DNA from: an uncultured Eubacteriales bacterium
GTDB lineage: Bacteria; Bacillota; Clostridia; Lachnospirales; Lachnospiraceae
Assembly (NCBI GenBank): GCA_949294665.1
Contig: CASFID010000044.1
Coordinates: 62,001-126,000, forward strand
Direction: 5' to 3'
DNA length: 64,000 nt
The notes beneath the pieces were generated by a model that saw only the letters and a list, made by a program, of their open reading frames with translations, was not told the origin of the DNA and did no database searches. The number at the start of each line of letters is the position of its first letter. The stretch's first letter is position 1. This document shows positions 28,087-37,113 of this stretch, piece by piece. A program made the position numbers and the translations under genes.

Positions 28087-29439
28087 TCATTTATTTTCTT
28101 TTTTACTTTTTCTCTCTTTCAACTCGATCAGGATCTTGTCGTAAGTCTCTTTGTTCAGTTTATACGGGATCACAGCGGCGGCTCCCAGCAGCCCGCCGAC
28201 GATCAGTACAAGCGCGTTTGACCAGTATATTCCGGCGACCGCTCCGGCGCTTTGTACCGCGGCGCCGGATGTATAACCAACGACTGTGAGCGTTACTCCC
28301 ACCAGCCAGCCGGATACGCCCTGCGCCAGTTTGTTCGCACAGGTACAGGCCGAATATACCACTCCCGGCGCTCTTACTCCGGTCTTCCACTCCCCGTATT
28401 CCACGGCGTCCGGAATCGTTCCCCACAGGATCGGGAAACTGAACGTCAGACACAGGCCGAACAGGACCGCCGTAACATACAGCATGGGGACGCTTTTCTG
28501 ACTCACCAGGAAAACAAGTCCTGTGAGCGCGTAGAATCCTCCGCCTAACAGCAGCATCCCTCTTTTCCCAAGTTTTTCCGTCATCTTCGGGATAAGCACC
28601 AGAGAGAGCATCGCCACGAAGAATACCAGAGAGCCGATGATCCCCGTCAGATCTTCCCGCTCCATATAGATAGAACAATAATAAATATTGTAGGCAAACT
28701 TGAAGTTTACGGTCGTGTTGAACAGGAACATCGATATGACCAGACACAATGCCGGTTTATTTCGGAAGATCGTCTTGTGTACTTCCCTGACTTTCAGATC
28801 CGGCTTCGCCGGTTCCAGTCTCTCTTTCACCCCGTAGAACAGCCAGAACAAGGCGGCCGTACTGATCAATGCAAAGAGGATCGCCGTCCGCTGGTACCCC
28901 TGAACGTCATTTCCACCGCCAAAGAAAGCCACCAGCGGGATCGTAGCATACGTCACAAGAAGGCTTCCCACATTGGAACCGATGTTTCTGAAAGTGGACA
29001 GGACAGTCCTTTCATTCATATCTGACGTCATCACGTTGTTGAGCACACCGTACGGGACATTGATCACTGTAAAGAGCATATCTGTTCCTATATATGTCAC
29101 ATACACCCAGATCAGTTTGCCGGTCATCCCAAGATCCGGCACTGTAAACTGGAGGATAAAGAACACCGCGATCGGGATGGCCGCCCGGCGGATCCACGGT
29201 TTATAAGTACCGTGCTTCGTAGGCTTCCCCTTATCCACGATAAACCCCATGATCGGATCATTGATCGCATCCCATATATTGGCGATCAGCGTCATCGTGC
29301 CGACCGCCAGCGCATTGATCCCGTCCACTTCGGTATAAAACCAGAAAGCATAACTCGAAATAAACGTAGCGAGAAGATTCGCCGATACGTCTCCCATCGA
29401 ATATGCTATTTTTTCTCTAAGCGATATTTTCTGCCGCAT
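28087..29439 (-). CDS. GPH-family sugar:cation symporter, second of a tandem pair (locus B)
   Basis: A 450-residue membrane transporter of the glycoside-pentoside-hexuronide:cation symporter family (MelB/XynB/YihO type), with about twelve membrane helices. Family features include IWDAINDPIMGFIVD (about residues 46-60) and NVPYGVLNNVMTSDMNERT (about 112-130). I place the start at 29439, preceded by GAGGTG; the codon at 29460 has a poor ribosome site. It is clearly paralogous to the gene directly upstream. It imports a sugar, glycoside or polyol with H+ or Na+. Confidence 0.92.
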   Translation of the reverse strand: MRQKISLREKIAYSMGDVSANLLATFISSYAFWFYTEVDGINALAVGTMTLIANIWDAINDPIMGFIVDKGKPTKHGTYKPWIRRAAIPIAVFFILQFTVPDLGMTGKLIWVYVTYIGTDMLFTVINVPYGVLNNVMTSDMNERTVLSTFRNIGSNVGSLLVTYATIPLVAFFGGGNDVQGYQRTAILFALISTAALFWLFYGVKERLEPAKPDLKVREVHKTIFRNKPALCLVISMFLFNTTVNFKFAYNIYYCSIYMEREDLTGIIGSLVFFVAMLSLVLIPKMTEKLGKRGMLLLGGGFYALTGLVFLVSQKSVPMLYVTAVLFGLCLTFSFPILWGTIPDAVEYGEWKTGVRAPGVVYSACTCANKLAQGVSGWLVGVTLTVVGYTSGAAVQSAGAVAGIYWSNALVLIVGGLLGAAAVIPYKLNKETYDKILIELKERKSKKENK

Positions 29440-29460
29440 AATTTCACCTCTTTCATTCAA

Positions 29461-30801
29461 TTATGCTTTCCGTCTCTCCTCAATTTCTTTCAGGATCTTA
29501 TTATATTTCTCAACGCTCAAGTCATACGGAAGCAGGAGAATGATCGTTACGACTGCGCCGATGACCAGAACCGCCGTCATGGCGATCTGGATCGCAGGGG
29601 CGACAGACGCTGCCTGTACTTCCGCCATACCGTCAAAACCGGTGGCCGCGAGGATCACACCGACAAGCCATCCCGAGATCGACACGCCCAGCTTGTTTGC
29701 GAATGTCGCTGTAGAATAGATAAATCCGGGCGCTCTCACTCCGCTCGACCACTCGCCGTACTCAATGCTGTCCGGTACCATCCCCCAGATCGGTGTGAAG
29801 GTAAAGGTAAGCGTAAAGCCGAACAGTACAGCGCCTACATATACCGCCATCGTACTGATACCGCCGAAGTAGAAAATAACGCCGTCAGCGATCATGATCA
29901 CGCATCCGAGGATCAGCGTGGCTTTCTTTCCGATCCGTTTCGATACTATGGGCACGAACGGTTTTGAGATAAGACCTGCGGCAAACGCGATAGCAGCCGT
30001 AATGCCGATGATCGCTTCATCATTCAGATAATACGCACAGTAATATGCGTTAAAACTGAACTTGAAGATGACCGCTGTATTCATCACGAGCATGACAAGC
30101 AGCATGATGATCGCCGCTTTGTTTCCTTTCAGCGCTTTGAAAGACTCCTTAAGCGGCATCGTCTCTTTCGGCTGTACCAGTCTCTCTTTACATCCGGTAA
30201 ACGTAAACATCAGACAGATAAAACCGATCACCGCGAGCAGAATCGCCGTTTTAAAGTATCCTTCCGTCTCCACTCCCTGGCCGAACAGCAGGACAAGCGG
30301 CGGCAGGCAGTAAGAGCCGAAGATATTCGCAATGTCAGATCCCATATTCTTATATGTAGACAGGCTCATCCTTTCCGTGATATTTGACGTCATCACATTA
30401 CAGAGCACGCCATAGGGAACATTCACAACGCTGAAGAACGTCTTCATGCCAAAGAACGCAACATACGCCCAGACCAGTTTCCCGCCGTCTCCCAGATTCG
30501 GAGTAAGGAAACAAAGCGTGGAAAAGACAGCCAGCGGTACAGATCCCCATAACAGCCATGGCCTGTAGCTTCCCCATCTGCTCCTCGTCTTATCTGCAAT
30601 AATCCCCATGACAGGATTAAAGACTGCATCCCACAGTCCTACCAGCAGCGACAGCGTAGCGGTAGCCGCTGCGGAGATCCCGTATACAGTCGTCCAGAAA
30701 AAGATCAGATATGTCGATGCAGTAGTATAAATAAGATTAGCCGAAACATCTCCCAGCCCATAGCATACCTTTTCCCGAACATTCAATTTTCCATCTTCCA
30801 T
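29461..30801 (-). CDS. GPH-family sugar:cation symporter, first of a tandem pair (locus B)
   Basis: A 446-residue twelve-helix symporter of the GPH family. Family features are GLWDAVFNPVMGIIADKTRS (about residues 41-60) and NVPYGVLCNVMTSNITERMS. The start at 30801 has GAGGG eight bases upstream and gives the usual short cytoplasmic N-terminus (MEDGKLNVREK). It is the first gene of the locus B minus-strand operon and has a consensus promoter at 30913-30941. Two paralogous symporters in a row suggest two related substrates or differing affinity. Confidence 0.92.
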   Translation of the reverse strand: MEDGKLNVREKVCYGLGDVSANLIYTTASTYLIFFWTTVYGISAAATATLSLLVGLWDAVFNPVMGIIADKTRSRWGSYRPWLLWGSVPLAVFSTLCFLTPNLGDGGKLVWAYVAFFGMKTFFSVVNVPYGVLCNVMTSNITERMSLSTYKNMGSDIANIFGSYCLPPLVLLFGQGVETEGYFKTAILLAVIGFICLMFTFTGCKERLVQPKETMPLKESFKALKGNKAAIIMLLVMLVMNTAVIFKFSFNAYYCAYYLNDEAIIGITAAIAFAAGLISKPFVPIVSKRIGKKATLILGCVIMIADGVIFYFGGISTMAVYVGAVLFGFTLTFTFTPIWGMVPDSIEYGEWSSGVRAPGFIYSTATFANKLGVSISGWLVGVILAATGFDGMAEVQAASVAPAIQIAMTAVLVIGAVVTIILLLPYDLSVEKYNKILKEIEERRKA

Positions 30802-30912
30802 AATTCTTGCCCTCACTTTCCTTTCTCTTAATGTTTGTGTCGAACAACATCATGTATATATCACCCCAGCGCGCAATCAGTAATATATTTTTCATTTTGT
30901 TGTATGTTCTGA

Positions 30913-30941
30913 TTATATTCATATTACATTTTATTGTCAAT
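30913..30941 (-). promoter_or_regulatory. Consensus sigma-A promoter for the locus B minus-strand operon
   Basis: On the minus strand TTGACA (30941-30936) and TATAAT (30918-30913) are both perfect and separated by exactly 17 bases. It lies 111 bases before the first symporter gene, leaving an untranslated leader of about 100 bases. Confidence 0.85.
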
Positions 30942-30992
30942 ATATTTTTGTGCTATTCCTATAATTTTATGTTATTTTATCGCATTTTTTAG

Positions 30993-31021
30993 TTGACATG
31001 CATGATATATAGTGGTATTTT
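30993..31021 (+). promoter_or_regulatory. Sigma-A promoter for the locus B plus-strand operon
   Basis: TTGACA (30993-30998), 17-base spacer, TATTTT (31016-31021), 35 bases before the dehydrogenase start. It is back to back with the minus-strand promoter, about 50 bases apart, in an AT-rich gap that could hold a shared operator. Confidence 0.7.
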
Positions 31022-31056
31022 AGACTCATAAATCAACACAAAAGGAGTGATGTAAT

Positions 31057-32124
31057 ATGAAAGCAGTTGTATTATATGATTATGGTAAAATGCAGCTCAG
31101 AGATGTTCCCGAACCGGAGATCGGAGACGGAGATATACTGATCAAAGTAGAGGCCGCAGGCATATGCGGCGGAGATCTCCACTATTATGACGGTTCAAAC
31201 ACTGCCGGCCTCGGCGAACTCCCCGTGATCCTCGGTCACGAGTTCTCCGGTACGATCGCAAAAATGGGAAAAAATGTGGATCCCTACTGGAAAGTCGGGG
31301 ACCGTGTAGTTTCCGAAAATACCGGTTACGCCTGCGGGCACTGTCCGGCATGCCAGACGGGGAACTTTGTAAGCTGTTCAGAAAGAAAAACGATCGGATG
31401 CAGCATGGACGGAGGTTTTACAAAATATGTGAAGATACCGGAACAGATCTTAAGATTATATCCCAATTGTCTGTTCCACATCCCAGACAACATCGGCTTT
31501 GACGAGGCCACCGTCCTCGAACCCGCCAGCAACGCCTACAAGGCGGTCATCCAGGAAGGCTGTCTTATGCCCGGCGATACGCTTGTCGTCTTCGGAGTCG
31601 GAGCTCTTGGACTCCTGACGATACAGCACGGAAAGATCGCAGGCGCGGCCAAGATCATCGCGATCGGCTTATCCGGGGATAAAGCCGTGCGCTTCGATAT
31701 GGCAAAGAAGTACGGAGCCACGCACTGTATCGCCTCCGATGAAGCAGACGACGTAGTCGAAATGGTGAAAGAGATCGCCGGTCCTAACGGAGTGGCGGTA
31801 GCCGTCGACGCAGCCGGAGCTCCCGTCTGCCTGCACCAGGCTACGGAGATGACACGCTCCATCGGACATGTGGTCAGGATCGGGATGAACGACAGGCCTT
31901 ACGGATACGGGTTTGATGACGTCAATGTCAAATCACTTACCATCCGTGGCCACATGGGGTATAACACTGTTTCCTGGCGTCAGTGTATTGCGCTTGCAGA
32001 GGCGGGCATCCTCGATCTGAAGAGTATTATCTCTCACCATCTGCCTCTTGATGAATTCGACAAGGGCTTTCAGTTATCGATCCGGCAGGAAGCAACAAAA
32101 GTAATCCTGACGCCAATAGAATAA
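31057..32124 (+). CDS. Zinc-dependent medium-chain alcohol/polyol dehydrogenase (locus B)
   Basis: A 355-residue zinc dehydrogenase closely related to the locus A enzyme. Catalytic zinc ligands are Cys37 (ICGGDLHYY) and His-Glu in GHEF (about 61-62). The structural zinc Cys set is CGHCPACQTGNFVSC. The Rossmann motif is FGVGALGLL. Shared blocks with the locus A enzyme include VRIGMND.PYGYG and GHMGYNT.SWR. It probably oxidises the imported polyol or sugar, or reduces a ketose. AAAGGAGTG precedes the ATG, and it is transcribed divergently from the symporters. Confidence 0.88.
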   Translation: MKAVVLYDYGKMQLRDVPEPEIGDGDILIKVEAAGICGGDLHYYDGSNTAGLGELPVILGHEFSGTIAKMGKNVDPYWKVGDRVVSENTGYACGHCPACQTGNFVSCSERKTIGCSMDGGFTKYVKIPEQILRLYPNCLFHIPDNIGFDEATVLEPASNAYKAVIQEGCLMPGDTLVVFGVGALGLLTIQHGKIAGAAKIIAIGLSGDKAVRFDMAKKYGATHCIASDEADDVVEMVKEIAGPNGVAVAVDAAGAPVCLHQATEMTRSIGHVVRIGMNDRPYGYGFDDVNVKSLTIRGHMGYNTVSWRQCIALAEAGILDLKSIISHHLPLDEFDKGFQLSIRQEATKVILTPIE

Positions 32125-32146
32125 AGAACAGGGGGATGGAGCTCTT

Positions 32147-33229
32147 ATGTTAAAGATACTATGCACAGCAGAATTCGATAAAGAATACATCCGGATCCTC
32201 TCCGAGTTCGCGGACGTTCGTCAGAGAGGTTTCAGCGTCAATCAGGATTTCCGCGAAATGCTGACCAAAGAGGAACTTATCAGCGAATTACAGGACGCCG
32301 ACGTCTTCATCGTCGGATATGATAAAGTAACAGATGATATTTTGAGATCAGCGCCTGACCTGAAGCTGATCCTCAGTGTGAGAGACGGCCCGGAAGAAAA
32401 CATTGATGTCAAAACATGCACAAAGCTGGGGATTCCGGTTCTGTTCAGCGCCGGGAGGTGCGAACGCGTTGTCCCCGAGCATACAATGATGATGATCCTC
32501 GCTTCCGCGCGCCCGCTCATATGGGCAAATCATGCGCTGTACAGCGGGATGTGGTCACAGGAGACAGAAGCCGAGGATCCGGACCGGTATTTCAGCTTTT
32601 ACAAACGGATCGATCAGAGTCATGAAATATACGGAAAGACTCTCGGGCTTGTAGGCGCGGGAAGGAACGGCCTCGGGCTGGCGAAAATAGCTCTTGCCTT
32701 CGGCATGAAGATCATCGCCTACGATCCGTATGCAGACAGGGAGAGGTTAAAAGAACAGGGAATAGAACTGACCGATCTGATGACTGTAATGAGCGCTTCC
32801 GACTATGTCTGCATGATGGCTCGTGTCTCCCCCGAGACCAAAGGCATGATCGGCAAGGCCGAGCTGGAAGCCATGAAGCAGGACGCCTGCCTCGTCAACA
32901 CCGGCCGGGCGGCTCTTGTAAATACAGACGCCCTTCTGGAAGCGCTTCACTCAGGCAGGATCCGCGCTGCGATCGACGTCTATGATAAGGAGCCCGTCTC
33001 GCGGGACGATCCGTTCCTGAAGCTGGATCCGGAGCGCGTCCTTCTCTCGCCCCATTTTGCAGGGTGCAGCGTGGAACGCATAACCTTTCAGTCAAAAGCC
33101 GCAGCAGAGAATATCGGCAATTACCTGAAAGGGATCCGCAACAATCATATCTATGACCAGAAAGTCTTCGACGCTCCGGGGTTTGCATCCCGCGGCGGAG
33201 TGCTCTGGGGCTCTGACACCAGCCGGTAA
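32147..33229 (+). CDS. D-isomer-specific 2-hydroxyacid dehydrogenase (locus B)
   Basis: A 360-residue dehydrogenase of the D-2-hydroxyacid family. The nucleotide-binding motif is GLVGAGRNGLG (about residue 168). Catalytic residues are Arg in VNTGRAALVNT, Glu in DKEPVSRDDPF and His in LSPHFAG. It follows the zinc dehydrogenase by 22 bases and is terminated at 33266-33310. The same two enzyme families occur together in locus A, which supports a shared pathway logic. Substrate unknown. Confidence 0.88.
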   Translation: MLKILCTAEFDKEYIRILSEFADVRQRGFSVNQDFREMLTKEELISELQDADVFIVGYDKVTDDILRSAPDLKLILSVRDGPEENIDVKTCTKLGIPVLFSAGRCERVVPEHTMMMILASARPLIWANHALYSGMWSQETEAEDPDRYFSFYKRIDQSHEIYGKTLGLVGAGRNGLGLAKIALAFGMKIIAYDPYADRERLKEQGIELTDLMTVMSASDYVCMMARVSPETKGMIGKAELEAMKQDACLVNTGRAALVNTDALLEALHSGRIRAAIDVYDKEPVSRDDPFLKLDPERVLLSPHFAGCSVERITFQSKAAAENIGNYLKGIRNNHIYDQKVFDAPGFASRGGVLWGSDTSR

Positions 33230-33261
33230 ATCGCAGCGGCCGCTTGCCGGACTTATTGCAC

Positions 33262-33310
33262 AAAAAGAGTTGTACTGTGCATATTCCAGCGCAGTACAAC
33301 TCTCTCTTTT
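33262..33310. terminator. Bidirectional rho-independent terminator
   Basis: A 15-bp stem (33266-33280 with 33289-33303, one G-T wobble) and an eight-base loop sit between two convergent genes. CTCTTTTTTT follows on the plus strand, and AAAAA before the stem gives a U-run for minus-strand transcripts. Confidence 0.85.
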
Positions 33311-33351
33311 TTTATGTATTCCGAGAGGGGAGAGCCTTTCCACTGTCGGAC

Positions 33352-34809
33352 TTAAAACTTTCCCTTCAGCGCCGGATAGAATTTTCTGAACTTCTGGTAT
33401 TTTTCTTCATATTTCTGTACCAGTTCTTCATCCGGCTCTTCCGTATTCACGATTTTTACCAGCTTCTTCGCCGCCTCTTCCACCGAAGGATACGCGCCGC
33501 ACCCTACTGCTGCCAGGATTGCCGCTCCATAACCCGGCCCTTCCTCGCTCTCGATGATGTCCACTTTCAGGTCCATCACACTGGCAATGATCTTCCGCCA
33601 CAGCGGGCTCTTCGCCCCGCCGCCGCATATCTTCGTCCTCCGGGGCTCTGCGCCGATACTCCGCGCAACTTCGAGGGAATCTCTCAGCCCGAACGCCACA
33701 CCTTCGAGGACAGCCAGCGTCATATCCTTCCGGCTTGTATCCATGCTCATTCCGATGAACGCTGCCCGGGCGTCAGGATCATTATGCGGGGAACGCTCGC
33801 CCATCAGATACGGCAGATAAAATACATGGTTCTCTCCAAGTCCTGTGATCCCCGACTGTTCTCCAGTATAATCTGTCGTCTTTAAGATTTCATCCATCCA
33901 CCATTTATTACAGGACGCCGCACTGAGCATACACCCCATAAGATGATAATTGCCGTCTGCGTGGGCAAAGGAGTGCAGTGCATTATTCTCATCCACGCCG
34001 AACTTTTCACTGGATATAAAAAGTGTCCCCGATGTTCCAAGAGAAATATTACATCCGCCGTCGCCTACTGTCGCGGTACCGACAGCGGCGGCCGCATTGT
34101 CGCCCGCTCCCGCAATTACTTTCACATCTGCCGGCAGGCCGAGTTCTTCTGCGATCTCCGGTCTCAGGCATCCCACCGGCTCCCAGCTCTCGTAGAGCTT
34201 CGGAAGCTGTTCTTCCGCAATGCCGCAGATCTCCATCATTTCCTTTGACCAGCGCTTGTGCTCTACATCAAGAAGCAGCGTACCTGATGCGTCCGAGTAA
34301 TCACTGCAAAACATTCCCGACAATTGATATGCCAGATAGTCCTTCGGCAGCATGATCTTCTCGATCCTGGCGAAATTGTCCGGCTCATTCTCCTTCATCC
34401 AGAGGATCTTCGGAGCAGTGAATCCGGCAAAAGCAATATTTGCCGTGTATTCAGAAAGCCTGTCCTTTCCTATCACGTCATTCAGATATTCAACCTGCTT
34501 TCCAGTACGCCCGTCGTTCCACAGGATCGCCGGACGGATTACATGGTCGTCCTTATCCAGGGCGACCAGACCGTGCATCTGTCCGCCGAAACTGACGCCT
34601 TTTACCTGGCTCCTGTCGCACTCTGCGGTGAGTTCTTTCAGGCCTGCCATGCTCTGCTCGAGCCAGTCCTCCGGCTTCTGTTCCGACCACCCGGGATGAG
34701 GAAAGTAGAGAGGATATTCTTTTGATACGATCTTATGGATCTTCCCGTTCTCGTCCATCAACAGGAGTTTGACTGCAGACGTCCCCAAATCCACTCCGAT
34801 AAAAAACAT
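33352..34809 (-). CDS. xylB: Xylulokinase
   Basis: A 485-residue FGGY kinase that closely fits xylulokinase: GVDLGTSAVKLLLMDENG at the N-terminus, the MHGL signature of XylB-type kinases (GVSFGGQMHGLVALD, about residues 72-86), catalytic Asp in AGAGDNAAAAVG, and GGGAKSPLWRKI at the C-terminus. It phosphorylates D-xylulose, or a related ketopentose, with ATP. AAGGAGGAG precedes the ATG, just after a perfect palindrome. It lies downstream of a fucose/arabinose-type isomerase, which probably supplies the ketose. Confidence 0.9.
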   Translation of the reverse strand: MFFIGVDLGTSAVKLLLMDENGKIHKIVSKEYPLYFPHPGWSEQKPEDWLEQSMAGLKELTAECDRSQVKGVSFGGQMHGLVALDKDDHVIRPAILWNDGRTGKQVEYLNDVIGKDRLSEYTANIAFAGFTAPKILWMKENEPDNFARIEKIMLPKDYLAYQLSGMFCSDYSDASGTLLLDVEHKRWSKEMMEICGIAEEQLPKLYESWEPVGCLRPEIAEELGLPADVKVIAGAGDNAAAAVGTATVGDGGCNISLGTSGTLFISSEKFGVDENNALHSFAHADGNYHLMGCMLSAASCNKWWMDEILKTTDYTGEQSGITGLGENHVFYLPYLMGERSPHNDPDARAAFIGMSMDTSRKDMTLAVLEGVAFGLRDSLEVARSIGAEPRRTKICGGGAKSPLWRKIIASVMDLKVDIIESEEGPGYGAAILAAVGCGAYPSVEEAAKKLVKIVNTEEPDEELVQKYEEKYQKFRKFYPALKGKF

Positions 34810-34825
34810 GCCATCTCCTCCTTCC

Positions 34826-34858
34826 GGGACGTAGTAAAACCTGGTTTTACTACGTCCC
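34826..34858. repeat. Perfect 33-base palindrome between isomerase and xylulokinase genes
   Basis: Arms GGGACGTAGTAAAACC (34826-34841) and its exact complement (34843-34858) flank one base. On the minus strand it begins six bases after the isomerase stop and ends just before the xylulokinase ribosome site. There is no T-run after it, so it is not an ordinary terminator. It could stabilise the isomerase message, lower xylulokinase translation, or be a dispersed genomic repeat. Confidence 0.85.
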
Positions 34859-34864
34859 CGATAA

Positions 34865-36349
34865 TTATCCCCACGGGTTCTCTGTCGGATATCTCACTCC
34901 TGCAGGCTGGTTGTAGCCGATCTCTTCTACCGGAACTCCGATATATTTGAATACTTCAAACAGTTCTTTTCCGTAGTATCCGAACGCAACGGCGCCATGG
35001 TGCGGATAATTCTTCTCGATCAGCACATGACGGTAGAATCTTCCCATCTCCGGAATTGCAAATACCCCGATAGAGCCGAAGGATTTCGATGCGACCGGAA
35101 GGATCTCCCCCTGCGCCACATAAGCGCGCAGTTTATTGTCTGATGTGCTCTGCAGACGATAGAAGGTAATATCGCCCGGCTTGATATCTCCTTCAAGCGT
35201 TCCCTGTGTCACCTCTTCCGGCAGAGAACGCGCCATAATGAGCTGATATCTCATCTCGCAGGAAGTCAGTTTTCCCGACGCCGTATTTCCGCAGTGGAAT
35301 CCCATAAATGTATCTTTATGTGTATACGGGAATTTACCCTCGATGCTCTCCTGATACATATCGTCCGGAACTGTATTGTTGATATCCAGCAGCGTAACCG
35401 CATCCTGGCTCACCACTGTTCCGATGAACTCGCTTAAGCATCCGTAGATATCCACTTCGCAGGATACCGGGATTCCCTGAGCTGTCAGACGGCTGTTCAC
35501 ATAACAGGGGACAAATCCGAACTGCGTCTGGAATGCAGGCCAGCATTTCCCTGCGATCGCAACATATTTGCGGTAGCCTCTGTGATCCTCGATCCAGTCT
35601 TTGAGAGTCAGTTCATACTGAGCCAGTTTCGTAAGGATCTCCGGTTTCCTGTTGCCTGCTCCGAGTTCTTCTTCCATCTCTTTAACAACAGCCGGGATTC
35701 TTTCGTCGCCTTCATGCTTATTAAATGCCTCGAACAGATCCAGCTCAGAGTTCTCTTCAATCTCAACACCGATATTGTAGAGCTGCTGGATCGGCGCATT
35801 ACATGCCAGGAAGTTGAGCGGTCTCGGGCCGAAGCTGATGATCTTCAGATCGTTCAGTCCCACGACAGCTCTCGCGATCGGTTCAAACTCATGGATCATA
35901 TCGGCGCATTCTTCTGCCGTGCCCACCGGATACTCCGGTATGTATGCTTTTACATTGCGCAGTTTCAGGTTATAGCTTGCATTGAGCATACCGCAGTAGG
36001 CGTCGCCACGTCCCTGTACAAGATCGTTCTGTGTCTCTTCCGCCGCTGCCACGAACATTTTCGGTCCGTCAAAATGTTTCGCAAGCAGCGTTTCAGATAT
36101 CTCAGGACCAAAGTTTCCAAGATATACGACAAGCGCGTTGCATCCTGCTTTCTTGATATCCTCAAGCGCCTGTACCATGTGGATCTCGCTCTCCACGATA
36201 CAGACCGGGCACTCATAGACCGTGCCTTTTCCGTATTTCTTCTCATAAGCATCGATCAGCGCTCTTCTCCTGTTTACGGACAGACTCTCCGGGAAACAGT
36301 CGCGGCTTACCGCGACGACTCCAATCTTCAGTTCCGGTATATTCTTCAT
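34865..36349 (-). CDS. L-fucose/L-arabinose isomerase family protein
   Basis: A 494-residue sugar isomerase of the fucose/arabinose isomerase fold, converting an aldose to a ketose with a divalent metal. Likely metal ligands are in VSCEVDIYG (Glu), TLLDINN (Asp) and FHCGNTAS (His); a second His-rich block is NYPHHGAVA near the C-terminus. AAAGGA precedes the ATG. Followed by xylulokinase, it may supply a ketopentose or 6-deoxyketose. The substrate (L-arabinose, D-arabinose, L-fucose or other) cannot be decided from the sequence. Confidence 0.85.
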   Translation of the reverse strand: MKNIPELKIGVVAVSRDCFPESLSVNRRRALIDAYEKKYGKGTVYECPVCIVESEIHMVQALEDIKKAGCNALVVYLGNFGPEISETLLAKHFDGPKMFVAAAEETQNDLVQGRGDAYCGMLNASYNLKLRNVKAYIPEYPVGTAEECADMIHEFEPIARAVVGLNDLKIISFGPRPLNFLACNAPIQQLYNIGVEIEENSELDLFEAFNKHEGDERIPAVVKEMEEELGAGNRKPEILTKLAQYELTLKDWIEDHRGYRKYVAIAGKCWPAFQTQFGFVPCYVNSRLTAQGIPVSCEVDIYGCLSEFIGTVVSQDAVTLLDINNTVPDDMYQESIEGKFPYTHKDTFMGFHCGNTASGKLTSCEMRYQLIMARSLPEEVTQGTLEGDIKPGDITFYRLQSTSDNKLRAYVAQGEILPVASKSFGSIGVFAIPEMGRFYRHVLIEKNYPHHGAVAFGYYGKELFEVFKYIGVPVEEIGYNQPAGVRYPTENPWG

Positions 36350-36394
36350 AATCGATTCCTTTCTTTCATGATGTGATACTGTAGTTTCCTTTTC

Positions 36395-36426
36395 CTGTAA
36401 ATTTCTGTTTCTGTAAATTTCCGTTT
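36395..36426. repeat. Two tandem 16-base repeats
   Basis: CTGTAAATTTCTGTTT and CTGTAAATTTCCGTTT lie head to tail in the 116-base gap between the isomerase gene and the DUF4867 gene. No hairpin or promoter is obvious in this gap. Confidence 0.6.
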
Positions 36427-36465
36427 CTGCTGACTTCCGCTCTTCTGATCGTCAGAGCGACTCAG

Positions 36466-37080
36466 TCACACCTCCAGATTCTCGCCTTTCAGACCGCAGA
36501 ACGCTCCGTCTATCCCCGCGTCTTCATGAGCGATCAGCCACTTGTTCACAGCCGTCATCAGGCGGTTCTCCCCTTCTTTCGCAGTCTCGAAAGGCAGATC
36601 CTCATTAGTCCCTTTCGGCAGGATGATCACACAGCGAAAACCTCCTTCCTGAGCGGAGCAGGGCGCATAGTGCAGTGTTGTGGCATAAAGTTCCACCGCA
36701 GTCCCCGCAGGCACAAGGAACGCTTCCACTTTCGCAGTGTCATATGTGTCGTCCGCTTCAATATCCTGTTGACGTCCGAGCAGCAGGATCAGATCTGTCG
36801 CCGCGATGTCGATTTCAGAATTTCTGTGATATTCGAGAGCATTCAGCCGGTGATTGTCCCCGTTGCAGTACCCGATCTGGATCGGAAGTCCTCCAAACCC
36901 TTTCCTGCACACATCGACAGCTTCCGGCAGAAACTCCATCGCCTCCACTGACGGCACATAAACAACATCCTTCGGCAGCGGAGTGTGTTCCATCTCTTTG
37001 AGGATTTTCTCATAGGAGAATTCTGTGACCACTTTCCCGTACTTACCGAAGGATGCATCCGTTACATTCTGAATTTTCAT
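36466..37080 (-). CDS. DUF4867 family protein
   Basis: A 204-residue cytoplasmic protein that appears to belong to DUF4867, a family of cupin-like fold without proven function. Conserved-looking blocks are YVPSVEAMEFLPEAV, GNDHRLN-like CNGDNHRLNALEYHRNSEI (residues about 73-91), LGRQQDIEADDTYDT and LHYAPC, which hold several His and Asp residues suited to metal binding. AAGGAGG precedes the ATG. Its place between an AraC regulator and a sugar isomerase/kinase pair suggests a role in the same pathway, perhaps as an epimerase or isomerase. Confidence 0.72.
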   Translation of the reverse strand: MKIQNVTDASFGKYGKVVTEFSYEKILKEMEHTPLPKDVVYVPSVEAMEFLPEAVDVCRKGFGGLPIQIGYCNGDNHRLNALEYHRNSEIDIAATDLILLLGRQQDIEADDTYDTAKVEAFLVPAGTAVELYATTLHYAPCSAQEGGFRCVIILPKGTNEDLPFETAKEGENRLMTAVNKWLIAHEDAGIDGAFCGLKGENLEV

Positions 37081-37113
37081 TTTATGACCTCCTTACATTA
37101 AGGTTTCTATGAG

